DNA of 64,000 nucleotides from Hirundichthys speculiger (lineage: Eukaryota > Chordata > Actinopteri > Beloniformes > Exocoetidae), in the NCBI GenBank assembly GCA_018398805.1, contig JAGFBZ010002245.1:2690001-2754000 (forward strand), written 5' to 3'. Numbering within the stretch: the first letter of the stretch is position 1; every line of letters starts with the position of its first letter. The notes under the pieces were generated by a model, which was given only the letters and a program-made list of their open reading frames with translations, searched no databases and was not told the DNA's origin. This document shows, piece after piece, positions 12,000 to 22,725 of this stretch. Both the position numbers and the translations under genes were made by a program.

Positions 12000-12600
12000 A
12001 AGATAAGGGGACTCACTCCTATATACCCACAGCTGAGTAGCCGCTGTCAGCACGTGATAGCGAGAGAGAACCGAGGGCGAATAGCCTTGAGGCTTCATAC
12101 AGTGCATTTGGTTATGTAAGACTCTGTGAACATGGACCAATCAGAACAATATTATGTAAATATGATTATGCACGCCCTACTGTGTGAAACCAATCAGGAC
12201 GTGTGAATCCTGAATAAACAAGGACTTTGGGGGCTGGAGCAAGTCAGGCGTGGCCAGCCAGGCGGCATAAAAGCGGAGGTTTCAAGAGAAATAGCGTTCA
12301 TTCTGTGGAGCGTTCTTCGAAGGATGATCGGCTGGGACCAGAAGCTAACCACCACCAAGGGATTTTACTGGGAAATTTATTCTTCAAGACAAGGACAGAG
12401 AAAGAAGACGTTCGGAACGGAATAACCATTTTCCCAATCCTTGAGGAATATATTTGGAGCTTTTCAGATTTTCCCTCGCTCACTGCAGGACAAGAGAAGG
12501 AGCCGGATACCAGAGTTCCAGGAGCACCCACCCCAGGGGTGAAAATCCCATTTCATTTTGGGGGGGGGGACAATAAACAGTAAAATTTCAGAGAGTAATT
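12000..12600 (+). other. LTR- or promoter-like stretch of unknown origin
   Basis: This block is more GC-rich than its surroundings and looks like a pol II control region. Two CCAAT-type motifs (gaccaatcag near 12135, aaccaatcag near 12189) are followed by a TATA-like gcataaaagcgg near 12265, an open stretch of 118 codons (12227-12583), then g-rich runs and caataaacag (AATAAA near 12571). Paired CCAAT boxes, a TATA box and a poly(A) signal within 600 bp are what a solo LTR of a retroelement would show. I see no TG...CA ends or target duplication and no second copy in the window. It could equally be an unlabelled exon or a chance cluster. Confidence 0.3.
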
Positions 12601-13511
12601 CCTGGGGGGGGGACATGAAAAATAATGCTCTCTCTCTCTCTCCTGCTCCTTTGGAACTTGCCTTGCAGGGTTGAGCCCACAGCCTGTTGAATGTTAGAAA
12701 AAGTAATAATAGTAGTTGTAGCATTGTTGTGTATCAGTGCATATTCTACCTGTATACAGGTTTTTCAATGTTCAAACTGAAAAATCAACAATGGTATTAG
12801 GTGGTATTATATTGTAGTTTTGTATTTTTTGACAAACAAAATACAACAACATATTACAACTACGCCATTAAATATGGCAACTTAAAAATGCAAAAATAAA
12901 ATACAATTAAAAATCCCTTCAATCCCTTCTAAATTTAAATGATCAATTGTAACTGTATATTGTAAATGTAAACATTTTGCATTTTGCATCTGCATCAAAC
13001 TAAAGTACAGTGTCAGTGTCAATCACACTTAAACATTTCCACCTTACAGAAGTTCAGCACCACTTTTCTAAACAAAAGAACCAAATGTGCTTCTTCTGGT
13101 GCTGCAGGATCCAACAAACTCCTGGCAGATCATAATGCTCAGCTTGATCGTTTTCTCGCTAACACACGGAGCTGCCGGTAGCCCCGCCCGTTAGAAACAG
13201 CATGTGGACTAAACCACTTTGATAAATAGGGGGGTCGCAATGTTTCAACAATTAATAAAAAAAGGTTTTTACGTTTATAATTTGCAGCACTTGTGTTGTA
13301 CTTTTATTGAACATGACTATATTATTATTCAATTGTTTTTGTGTGCTTACAATGATTTTTTTGGGGGGGCAACTTTATGGAAGGGGGGGACACGTCCCCT
13401 GTGTCCCCCCCCGGGATTTCCGCCTATGACCCACCCTGTCCGTTGGAAGGACCTGCTTTGACACCTTGCTTTGCAGCCTTGGATAAGAGCAATTTGGCCA
13501 CTTGCTCATAA

Positions 13512-13717
13512 CAAACCAACCTGAATCCATTCAAATGAATAAATGAAATTGGAATTATAAGCCACAGCTCACACCAAGCCAACTTAAATCAATTCAAATG
13601 AATGAGATTGGAATTACAAGCTACAGTACTTCCAACCAGCCTGGATTCCATGGAAATAACTGGAATTACAAGCCACGGCCTGGATTAACACAGAAGAATG
13701 GAGTTGCCAGCTGTAGC
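13512..13717 (+). repeat. Degenerate tandem repeat, about four units of 40-59 bp
   Basis: Four consecutive diverged copies are visible, at about 13512-13570, 13571-13628, 13629-13677 and 13678-13717. Each runs from an accaaccTGgat-like start through a caaatgaat/ggaa segment to a shared end resembling TGGAATTACAAGCCACAGC (ggaattataagccacagc, ggaattacaagctacagt, ggaattacaagccacggc, ggagttgccagctgtagc). The last units are shorter. No reading frame runs through it, so it is a decayed minisatellite or the internal repeat of a transposon. Confidence 0.65.
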
Positions 13718-16700
13718 ATTATTGTGGAGTGTAATTAGAGTTTGTTTTCCAATGTTCAATCAATGTTTAATCAATGAAATGCTGTCATTTAACCTTGCTA
13801 ACCTGTTTAATAAATATAAAATTAACACAAGACGTTGTGGTTGATATTGAAACTGTCCCCACAAGTATACACAGGTGTGCCTCTGCATAACAACACAGGT
13901 TCTTATTGGTTACTCTAGCCCAATATTGTCACAGACCCTTGGGGCTTGTGGTCCAAGCCACTAAACTTAATCTAGCCGGTAACAAGAGCCCAGATCATAT
14001 GGGGGGAGCTGCAGTTAACAAATGTGGCTGATAAAAGTACCTAAAGCCAGGCTATTCCTTTAGGGTAGTTATCAGAGTAGGCAGGGTAGACATTTGGATG
14101 GATTGATGCAGTGAGAGCTAGGCGAATCTTCCCCGACACCAGCTTAAACAAAGTTGAGGAGGTAAACCCCCCTAGACCGCAACTTTGGACCCGAAGGATG
14201 GAGAGCTGGTCCCGGTGACAGACTCTGCTGGTCAGAGACTGAAACCGTCACCTGGGGGATCTATTGTAGGCAATAGATGTTTATTTTTGCTGCAAAGTTA
14301 GGTATTTTAACATGGGAATCATTGGTGATTGACTCACTTTTGGAGACTCTAGTGGTCAGTCATGTAACTGCAATTTCCTTACCTTGTCAGATGAGCAAGC
14401 TAGAAAAAAACTCACTGACACTGATGTCTAAGTAAGCTATAAGATGATGACAATACCAATACCCTGAAAATAAAGCAACAAAATCCAATTCTGCTCTCAT
14501 TATTTATATTATGAGATTGAAACTGGTACCTTCTCTGGTCAACAAGTGCAAGTGTTTTTCATAGATATAAAAATACATAAACTTTTCTTTACTGTTGGAA
14601 ATATATTTGTCATAAGAAAGTGAACAAGACATCTAAAGCTTATTTAGTGCCACAATTAAGTGACTGCGAAAAGTAAAAAGTGATAAAGTAAATAATAACA
14701 ATATGATTTTTCTATAATCTACTGTGCTTTATTTTTGTGTCTCACCACTGTTCTGGTGGAAAAACAGATATAGGAGCCAGGGAGAAAGGCTGAGGATTTA
14801 CATGTGCTCACAGAATCAGTGTTAGTGTAAAATAGTTATTTTGAGTGAATATGTGCCAGTGGGTCAGATTATCAGAACTCTCTTAAATTAATGTCTCCTG
14901 CGTAGGATTATAGCACAGATTTGACACATTAATAATGGAATGGCTATCAGCTAAAACTGCCATATTTATTGGTCTATAGTATTTTTTTTAAATCCTTTTT
15001 AGATTTGGATTTTTGTCTTTTTTTTTAATAATGGTATTTTTTTTCTTAATTACCATTTTTAAACTAATTTTAAAGGTGCTCTTAACCTTATACATTTGGT
15101 TACAAGTGCTATTCATGGAAGCTGTGTCCTCTGGACTAAAGAAGAGAGGAACCATCCAGCGTATTATCAGTGCTCAGTTCAAAAGCCTGCATCTCTGATG
15201 CTATGGGTGCATTAGTGTCTATGGAATGAGTGAAAAAAAAAGAGACATCAGTGCAAAAAGCAGCCAATATACTGTACAGGTTTTAGAACAACATATTCTA
15301 CCATCGAGAAGTCTTTTTCAGGGAAGCCGTTGCATCTTTCGACCAGACAGTCCTCAGCCTGCATACTGCTATCCTTTTGTCTTGGGTGCAGTCTGGGCTT
15401 TTCACCAATTGAAAATGGATTGTGAAATGAAAAATATGACAAGTAAGGCCCTGGAGTATTGAGCAGCTTAAATCCATATTGGACAATAATTGGACACCCT
15501 TCCTCTTCCACATAGACTACTACTAAAAGAAGGGATGCTACATAATGGTTGATATCACCCTATCCCATATTCTGTTTTCTACTGTGAATAAAATATGCTT
15601 ATATGTTCCAACTTCTTTGGAGCATATATCAACAAAGGAAATAGTCACATCAAGGGCTAAGAATAAAAAAAAAATGCTGGATGGAACCAGAGGTTTGTGG
15701 ATATCCTGTACTCACCTTGCATCCCCGATAAAATGCTTGGATTGAGTTAGGTTGATGAGTCAGGCTTTGACATGTTTTTCCTCTTTCTCAGCAAATACTC
15801 ATCCTGACACAAACAATGCAGCAATCACCTGAAAATCAATGAAAACTCAAGCAAAAATAACTCATAATCCTATTACTTACTTGTTCACATGGCTTTACTG
15901 AATCAAGACTGAATGAAGAAGATGGTCATTTATGTTTGTGACATAATCTAATTTTCTGTTGTGTGGCCAAAGGATCCCATGGAGGGTACACTGTCTCCGT
16001 TGCTTTAGTTTTCAGCTATGAATGCTAATCTAACTCAGATTTATGCAGCAAATTCTTCACATCCCCATTTGAGTCATTAAGCATGTTAAACACTGCTGAT
16101 AAGATCACCTCATCATCTGCTTCATATCTGTCCAGTCAAGACAGAGAGATGAATAGACAGGGAAGCAAAAGCAGGGGGAAATGGAAGCTGATTCAAGCAA
16201 AGGTTGACGCGCCAACAACAGCTGTATTGGCCCACCCTGCTGAAACATTATGGCGACAGTGTGAGTGTGCATGTGCCAATGTAACCCGTAATTACTAGAG
16301 TGAAGAGGCCTCAGACAACAGCAACTGGGATTATGAAGCAGACAGCTCCTGTAATAATGAGTCTCACACCTGGCAGTGTCACCATGACAAGTGCTTCTGT
16401 TGGGAAAGACAGAAGGATAGAAGGGAGGGAACAAAGAAAGAGAGTTATGAAAAGTTGAGGTAGCTGATTTTAGTGTACTACACTTTGAAGGGATTATTCA
16501 AAATTAGAGGAATTGGCCAGAAGGGGGTGTCAGAGTCAAGGCCTGCGTTTACATGTATCAGAAAGGTTTGTGATTTGTGTAACTGCGAAAGTGCTGTTGT
16601 TTGAAGTTTGTAAAAGCAGACCAAGCATTTGTGAAATTTTATCATTTCATTGCTGTTTTCTATAATCCATCCTGTAGGAAAGACAAATGTCAGAACCGGA

Positions 16701-17980
16701 TTTTATTTAGATCATTTGCTGTTGAGACATTTCACACCGGACCAAAACGTCAGTCCCAGGCTGCGGATAAATAATACAGTACACACTCAGGCCCCATTAT
16801 AATCAGGCATGTCATGGTAGTGCATCAAACAGTTACTTTAATCATGATCATAATCAATTGATGGCCATTATCCATATGGGGACTTTATTTTTGTCCTCAG
16901 AAGAGGGTGAAATCCCCCCCAGTGCAACTGTGTGAGCATAATTCCATTAGGCAATACTTGACATGTTTGTACATACACAGGACCACAGTCTTGCCTGTTC
17001 TGTGCTGGATTATGTTCAACCACTGTAAAGGCCTACGTGATCATTTGGGTTTGTCAGTTAATGAAGCTGTACAAGCTTGCACAACCTTTCTGGAGGAAGA
17101 TATCATACAATCAGAGAGACATATTAAAAGCTCAAACAACTCCACTGACATAAAAAGACAGACAGGAAATAAGAATCAGCTCTCCCTGTAGCAGGCCTGC
17201 AGCAATTCAAACTACAAGCACTAAACATTTGCATTATTCCCCTTCTGTTCCAGATAGAGTGCCATGGTGACAAATGTCTTCACAGGCCTAAGCGAGGAGG
17301 TTTGCGATCACATGCGAGTGCTGTTTCCCTGTAAAACTGTAGTTGACACAAATTCAAATCACAAACATGTTACAGGCAGTTACTAGAAGTCACAGACCCA
17401 GCTTGTATCTGAAATTTAGCCTGCAGGAAAAGGTATGTATGCCAGACAGATCCAAAAACAAATCCCTATGTGGATTTACGAGTGAGTGTGTTAGACAGGT
17501 GGGCAGATTAGAGGAGTACCCACCTCCCCCTGCTCCACAAAACAACAGTTAACTGGAGATAAGCTCAAGATTAACGTGTCTCTTGGTAAATCTGAATCAA
17601 ATCCAACTCAGGTTTAGACTATCCCTTTTGAGAAGGACCTGATCCTGTGTAATAGCAGCAGATCTTTGAGGACTGATGACATTGTACCAGAGCTGTCAGT
17701 CACATGGAGGGGCCCTTGAAAGCTTGTGATGGTAACGATGGCAGAGAGTACTTCAAATGTTGGCGACAGACAGATGCAGCAGCTGAAATGTTTTGGGCAC
17801 CACAGGTACCTAAACCAAAAGAAAACAAATGAAAAAATTGAAGAAGGAACAGAAAAAGATCCTGTGAAAAGGATTTTCAATGCAGATAGCAATGTGAGCC
17901 ACAGAAATAAAACTAAGTGTCTTTCGTTGCATTATCTGTTTTCTGGTTTGATTTGGATGAACTTGCCCTTTTTTCAGTTG
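13718..17980. other. Intergenic, no gene supported
   Basis: No coding exon or RNA gene is recognised. The part from about 13860 to 14280 is GC-richer and reads like the edge of an unclassified repeat. The rest is AT-rich unique-looking sequence. The 109-codon minus-strand frame at 16105-16434 and the 94-codon frame at 16907-17191 carry no visible domain. Confidence 0.5.
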
Positions 17981-18225
17981 GTGGCTGTGGCTCAGGAGTA
18001 GAGCACTCATCTGTCAATGAGAAAATAGCTTGATTCCTGGCACTGCAGTCCACATGTCAAGTTTACAGTATATCATAGTCCTTAGGTAGGAAACATTGCC
18101 TCCATTGGTGTGTGTGTGACTGTGTGTGTGAAACTTTGTAGACTAAAAGAGTGCTGCATGATCTGTGTATGAATGGGTAAATATAGCTTGTAGTGTAAAA
18201 AGAGCTTTGGGTGGTCAAGCTGTTA
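17981..18225 (+). mobile_element. tRNA-derived SINE, second copy of the family at 6385-6630
   Basis: It starts gtggctgtggctcaggagta, the same tRNA-like head found antisense at 6385-6630. It continues with the cagtccacatgtcaagt phrase, the ggtgtgtgtgtgactgtgtg stretch, and a 3' part (tagtgtaaaaagagctttgg at 18191-18210, then gtggtcaag). It is diverged and lacks the terminal tctagaaaagcgc portion, so it is 3'-truncated or decayed. Confidence 0.7.
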
Positions 18226-19183
18226 AGGGAGGCTGCAGATGAACAGAGAGGCAACATTAAACACCCTTTTGTGGTTATGATGAGGCAACACACCTCACCA
18301 GAACCTCGCGCCTCCTCTGGAGAAGCCTGACTGGATTGCTCTAAGAGAGTGAAGTGTCATGCTGGGCGTTGTGCTGTGTTGGTGGCCTCCAGCAAAAACC
18401 TCTGTGCCACAGTCCAGTCTCAAAGTCTATGTCAGGATCTAAGAATAGCTGTTGACACACGGTGCATGTTAATAATCTGTGGGAAACATGGAGAGGCAGC
18501 AGAAGCTTGTAGAGGAATGTCTGGGTACTGCTATCCTTAGTCAGTGTTTATATATGGAGCAGTGGCCGTGCCGCGCGCGCTGCCCTTCAAAGCCAAAAAG
18601 CCTCAAGTATTTAGCAGCGACACTGGGAGAAGAAACTGATCTTCTCTGAAAGTGAATACATTAAATTGCTTCAACTCAAATGTACATTGATATTTGAAGT
18701 AAGCGAAAAACAGTTGCAGTGTTGTTTTTTTTTTTTTCCATGAACAGGTGCTATAAACGCGTTTCATGTAAACAACATGTCTGTGTGTGGCCTGAGTGAG
18801 AGAGCAGGTACTCGGATGGAATTATCCGTATGAGAACAAGTCAAGAGGCTTAGAAGGTTACAGAGGCGTATTGTCTTCACTCTAAATGTTACATTTATGT
18901 CTGATCAGCAGACCTTAAAGGGAAGTACTGGGGATCTGTAGTAAAGGTGACCTGGGTGTTCATATTACACAGACCTGCACTGTCAAACAAGTATGGACAA
19001 GCACTGAGGAGGAAAACATGGCTGCATAGGCAGACACGTTGACTCTGAATACATACACAGACTGTACAAAGCATCAAGAAAATATGAAAAATCAAACAAA
19101 TGATTCATATGAATTTGTGGTTAAATGTGACATGCCTATGGAACGCCACAGGGAACTGAAGTCTACTCCAAATGCCCTGAGGT
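18226..19183. other. Intergenic, nothing recognised
   Basis: No gene or repeat recognised apart from a short CG-rich patch (gccgcgcgcgctgcc near 18569) and a T run near 18726. Confidence 0.45.
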
Positions 19184-19255
19184 GAGAGGTACACCCTGGA
19201 CAGGTTCCCAGTCCATCACAGAGCCACACAGAGACAGTCATGCATGCTTACACTC
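19184..19255 (-). mobile_element. Short antisense fragment of the SINE family at 5912-6239
   Basis: The text accctggacaggttcccagtc followed by catcacagagccacacagag and a cttacactcactc segment is the reverse complement of the 3' half of the SINE family seen at 5912-6239. Only the 3' part is present. Confidence 0.6.
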
Positions 19256-22029
19256 ACTCAAGTAGTGGCGGGTTCAACAATACAGCTGCAGTCAGTCGTT
19301 GAGTTTAAGCAAAGATCCTCTGGAACCAAAGACATTTATGAAGCATCTAATGCTCAAACACCATGTTTGTTGCGACCCAATCCATGCCTGGGACACGAGG
19401 CTAATAAAAAAGACACCACTCAGATTCTCACTTTCAGGGTCTCCATCATTTCCCACAAGAAACATTAAGTTTCCCAGGAAAACTAGATTTCCCATGCAGA
19501 ACCCCTTCCAGGATTCCATCAGAAATTTAAGTATCCTGAAGTGCTCACTGGTGGCATGGAGGCAACAGAACAGCCTCAGATCTGCTGATGATATTACATT
19601 CTTCACATAGCAGTGCTGAAGTTGAGATAATCAGCACCTTATCAGACGGTAGGTGCATTATTTTTATGTTTGATACCTGTAAGGTCATTTGAAGGAATGT
19701 GTCATTAGTAACACTGAGAGGTTAAAAGAAATAACCATTTTAATGTGTGTGTTCATCAGAAACAATGGAACTGTAAGGCATGTATGACATATGCTGTGTC
19801 TAGCAGAAGACCAAAAGAGAGGGAAAGGCTTTAATAATTAAAGAAACAATACATTCATTTTCATCAGTTAACATAAAATGATTCACATCTATCAAGGCTG
19901 CCAATTGTAAAAAGTAAGCAGCAATCAGTTTATATATCCACTGAAGGTGGTGATCTGCAGTATTTCCAATATTTTTAGATTGTTTTGCATACCTCGCAAT
20001 TATCAGTCAATTTGAAAAATAATCGGGAGATTAACCAAATAAAAATAACACTCAGTCACTGCCCTACTTTGCTCACCTGCTGAAAATTAAACACTGACCT
20101 TAATTTTGAGAACTCTGTCAATGAAATTGCTTAAACTCCTTGCTCTGTTTGTGCAGTCATGCTTACAGTTGTGTGTGTGGATACATGCATGCCAGACACC
20201 CCCCCGCTCAACCCACTCTCCCTTTATGTTCAGGAGATTAGGTTGTTAATCCAGTAGGTCTCAAAGAAAACCCCTTTACTGATGCCACAATGGATTTCAC
20301 TCAGCCCATGAAAGAAAAGACAGACTTGTTGTTGATAGGCATCTCGACCTCTGACTGAAGCAGGACCAAAGACACACACACACATACAAGCACACAAGCA
20401 GCTCTTTGCTGAGGAAAGCAACTTATATTACATATATATTGAAAGCATGCTATACGTGTCCCAACTTGAACCAAATTTATGGTTTAACTGTAATTTCTTT
20501 ATTGCATTATTTGTTACAGATTGTATGTAATATATTCTTCACGATTAAAATACACAGGAAAAGCAGTCTTAGGACCCAGTTTTTCCTCCACTGTTCAAAA
20601 AAGGCCGTAACTTTATAATTTCAGCCATGTAAGACTTTTTTTCACTCTTCAGGACAGCAAGCGCAATTTGGAGTTGCATTTGTAATTTCACTTATTCACT
20701 AATAAAGGGACTGTGGGAGGATGGGCATCCGAATTGTGAAATCTGGTCATCTAAGGCACTATTTTTATTCCCCTATATAATAACCCTCATGATTGCAAAT
20801 ACAACTTTATATTTTTTAGTGCTTCTGTGTGTCTGAAGGGACACAATTAAAGATATAAATTCAGCTGTCGGTGCCGTCCTGTAGATGACTCTGACCTTTC
20901 GCAGTCAGAAAAGAGCTTCAGCCTTACCAATCAATGATGTATCATAATCTCACTCTGTGCTATTAAGCACAAAGTTCAACAAAGGGTTTATGAGCATTCT
21001 CAAAAAAGAAAAAAAAAAATCTAAATCTCAACAGCACACAGTCAAAATCCAGGGCTTTTCTTTTTTTTTTCTGTTACTTTTGATTGGCCTCCATTCATGC
21101 TCCAACCACTTTTCAACACACACTTCCCTGTTCCACCCCCTAACTGAGGGACTGCCGCCATGTTAATAAATGGAACTGCATAAAGTAGCACAGAAGCTGT
21201 ACTGAAAACGGATGTAAAGCAACTTTAATTTCAAAATAAAATGTATACTGTACAGTTTATCAAATGTGTATTGAGTACTTTGGAATAAATGTCATTTTAA
21301 ATTTGACACATTTTTCTAACAATGTTACTTTTATTGGTAATGATAAGCACATTCACTTAGACTACATATCAACCAAAGATTTTAAAATAAAGTACAATAA
21401 AATTATCCAGAGTCATACCTGTCACAGCATCCCTTTGTTTTAAGAAAAACTTAAATCAATCCAGTTCAATGCTGCAAAACACAACTAGTATTTATTAAAT
21501 CATATTCTATGGTAAAAAATAATAAATATGACATAATACACAAACTCATTATTCACATTTAGAGATAGTTATTAAGATAAATGATGAGAATTTGAAATAC
21601 CTGTAACACATTTACTGCTTACATTTTTTTTCTTCTGTTTTGCATAAGGAAGAATAGAATTTTATATAATGGCACGTAAAAGCACAAAAACAAACAAAGG
21701 TATAACTAATAAAAATGAGCCATTAATGATATATACATACACACACATACACATACACACATATGTGTGTGCATAGTGAGGCATAACACACAATATAATG
21801 TATGTGTTGCTGTCATGTAAGCGTTATGTGAAAATGCTGCCATTTAATTGTAAAAGACATCTCCAAGTAATTACAATTGAATACGTTAGAAATGACGGGG
21901 TTATTTAAGTGTAATGTAATATAAGTGTTTTACATATTTAATTGCTGTAGATTCCCCCAGCAAAGTACACTTTATAATGCTGACTTAAACAAATAAATTA
22001 GCGTTGTTTTATTTTGAAACTCTAGACAG
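19256..22029. other. Intergenic upstream of ubl3, no gene seen
   Basis: AT-rich with no supported coding exon. It contains a mixed CA/TA run at about 21729-21770 (acacacatacacatacacac type, ending in atatgtgtgtgc, so weakly self-complementary). The 104- and 103-codon overlapping frames on opposite strands at 19292-19610 mirror each other and are treated as chance. Confidence 0.5.
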
Positions 22030-22725
22030 GATGTAGTTCCCGTCGTTCCGTTCCCAACTCGACGTGCTTTTAGCAGCAGGATGACAGCTGAGCGGGTTGT
22101 AAAGGTACAGCAGTGCGGTCTGTAGACGCCAGCAACAATCACACAGACGCTTTAAACAGAGGGGCGCATTTATTTATATGAGAGCTTTTTTTTCCCCCAA
22201 TCGCCGGATTTGTCTGAATTTATCGAAAAACGGTGTTAGTTAATCTTACGGATATTTTTTCTTCTTTACCACGATAGGAAAAGATCCGTCTCCGGATGTT
22301 CCAGCGGTACTGGGTTTTTTTTTTTTTTTTTTCGCATGGCGTAGGCAACCTTTCTCTAGCTGGGTATTGTTGATGATTTGAGGGACGTAGGAGGCCCTCG
22401 GGTCGACAGCTTGCCCGTTGACATCAACACTACTTCCAAAATTATTATTTGCGCGAGGAATAATCCACGAAATGATAGCGCACTAGAGGGGAAGAGGCTC
22501 GAAACCCGTCTCGACTACCTCAGTGTTGTGGCTGGAGAGAGCAAGTCACCAGGAATAAACTGCGAGTCTGTCTCCTGCTCTAGACTTGACGAGGACGTGC
22601 TTTTCTGAGCTTGTGGGAGCTTTTACGAGGGCAGGGAGCAGGAGGAACATTTGCGTCCGTCCAGCTTGTGTGAGCGCGTGCCTATGAGCGCGTGAACCCC
22701 TGTGAGTCCCGGGAAAACCTTCACG
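22030..22725 (+). promoter_or_regulatory. ubl3: ubl3 promoter region and 5' leader, CpG-rich, with minimal uORFs
   Basis: CpG density rises sharply here compared with the flanks (tcccgtcgttccg near 22038, cgcatttatttatatgag near 22164, many CG pairs to 22720). This is the usual look of a CpG-island promoter and leader for a broadly expressed gene. The transcription start cannot be fixed. Several tiny ATG-stop pairs precede the main start: 22336-22344 (ATG GCG TAG), 22373-22381 (ATG ATT TGA), 22472-22486 (ATG ATA GCG CAC TAG) and 22684-22695 (ATG AGC GCG TGA), the last only 30 nt before the main ATG. An 18-base T run is near 22315-22332. Confidence 0.65.

Noticed and set aside
12227..12583. 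118-codon frame as a protein gene
   Set aside because: No motif or splice structure, and it is better explained as part of an LTR-like block. Kept only as a weak regulatory or repeat call.
19292..19610. Mirror frames of 104 and 103 codons on opposite strands
   Set aside because: Neither shows a motif. Opposite-strand mirror frames are a common chance pattern.
22378..22608. 76-codon frame in the ubl3 leader as a long uORF
   Set aside because: The frame begins at TTG (22378), not ATG, and there is no in-frame ATG supporting it as an upstream coding region.
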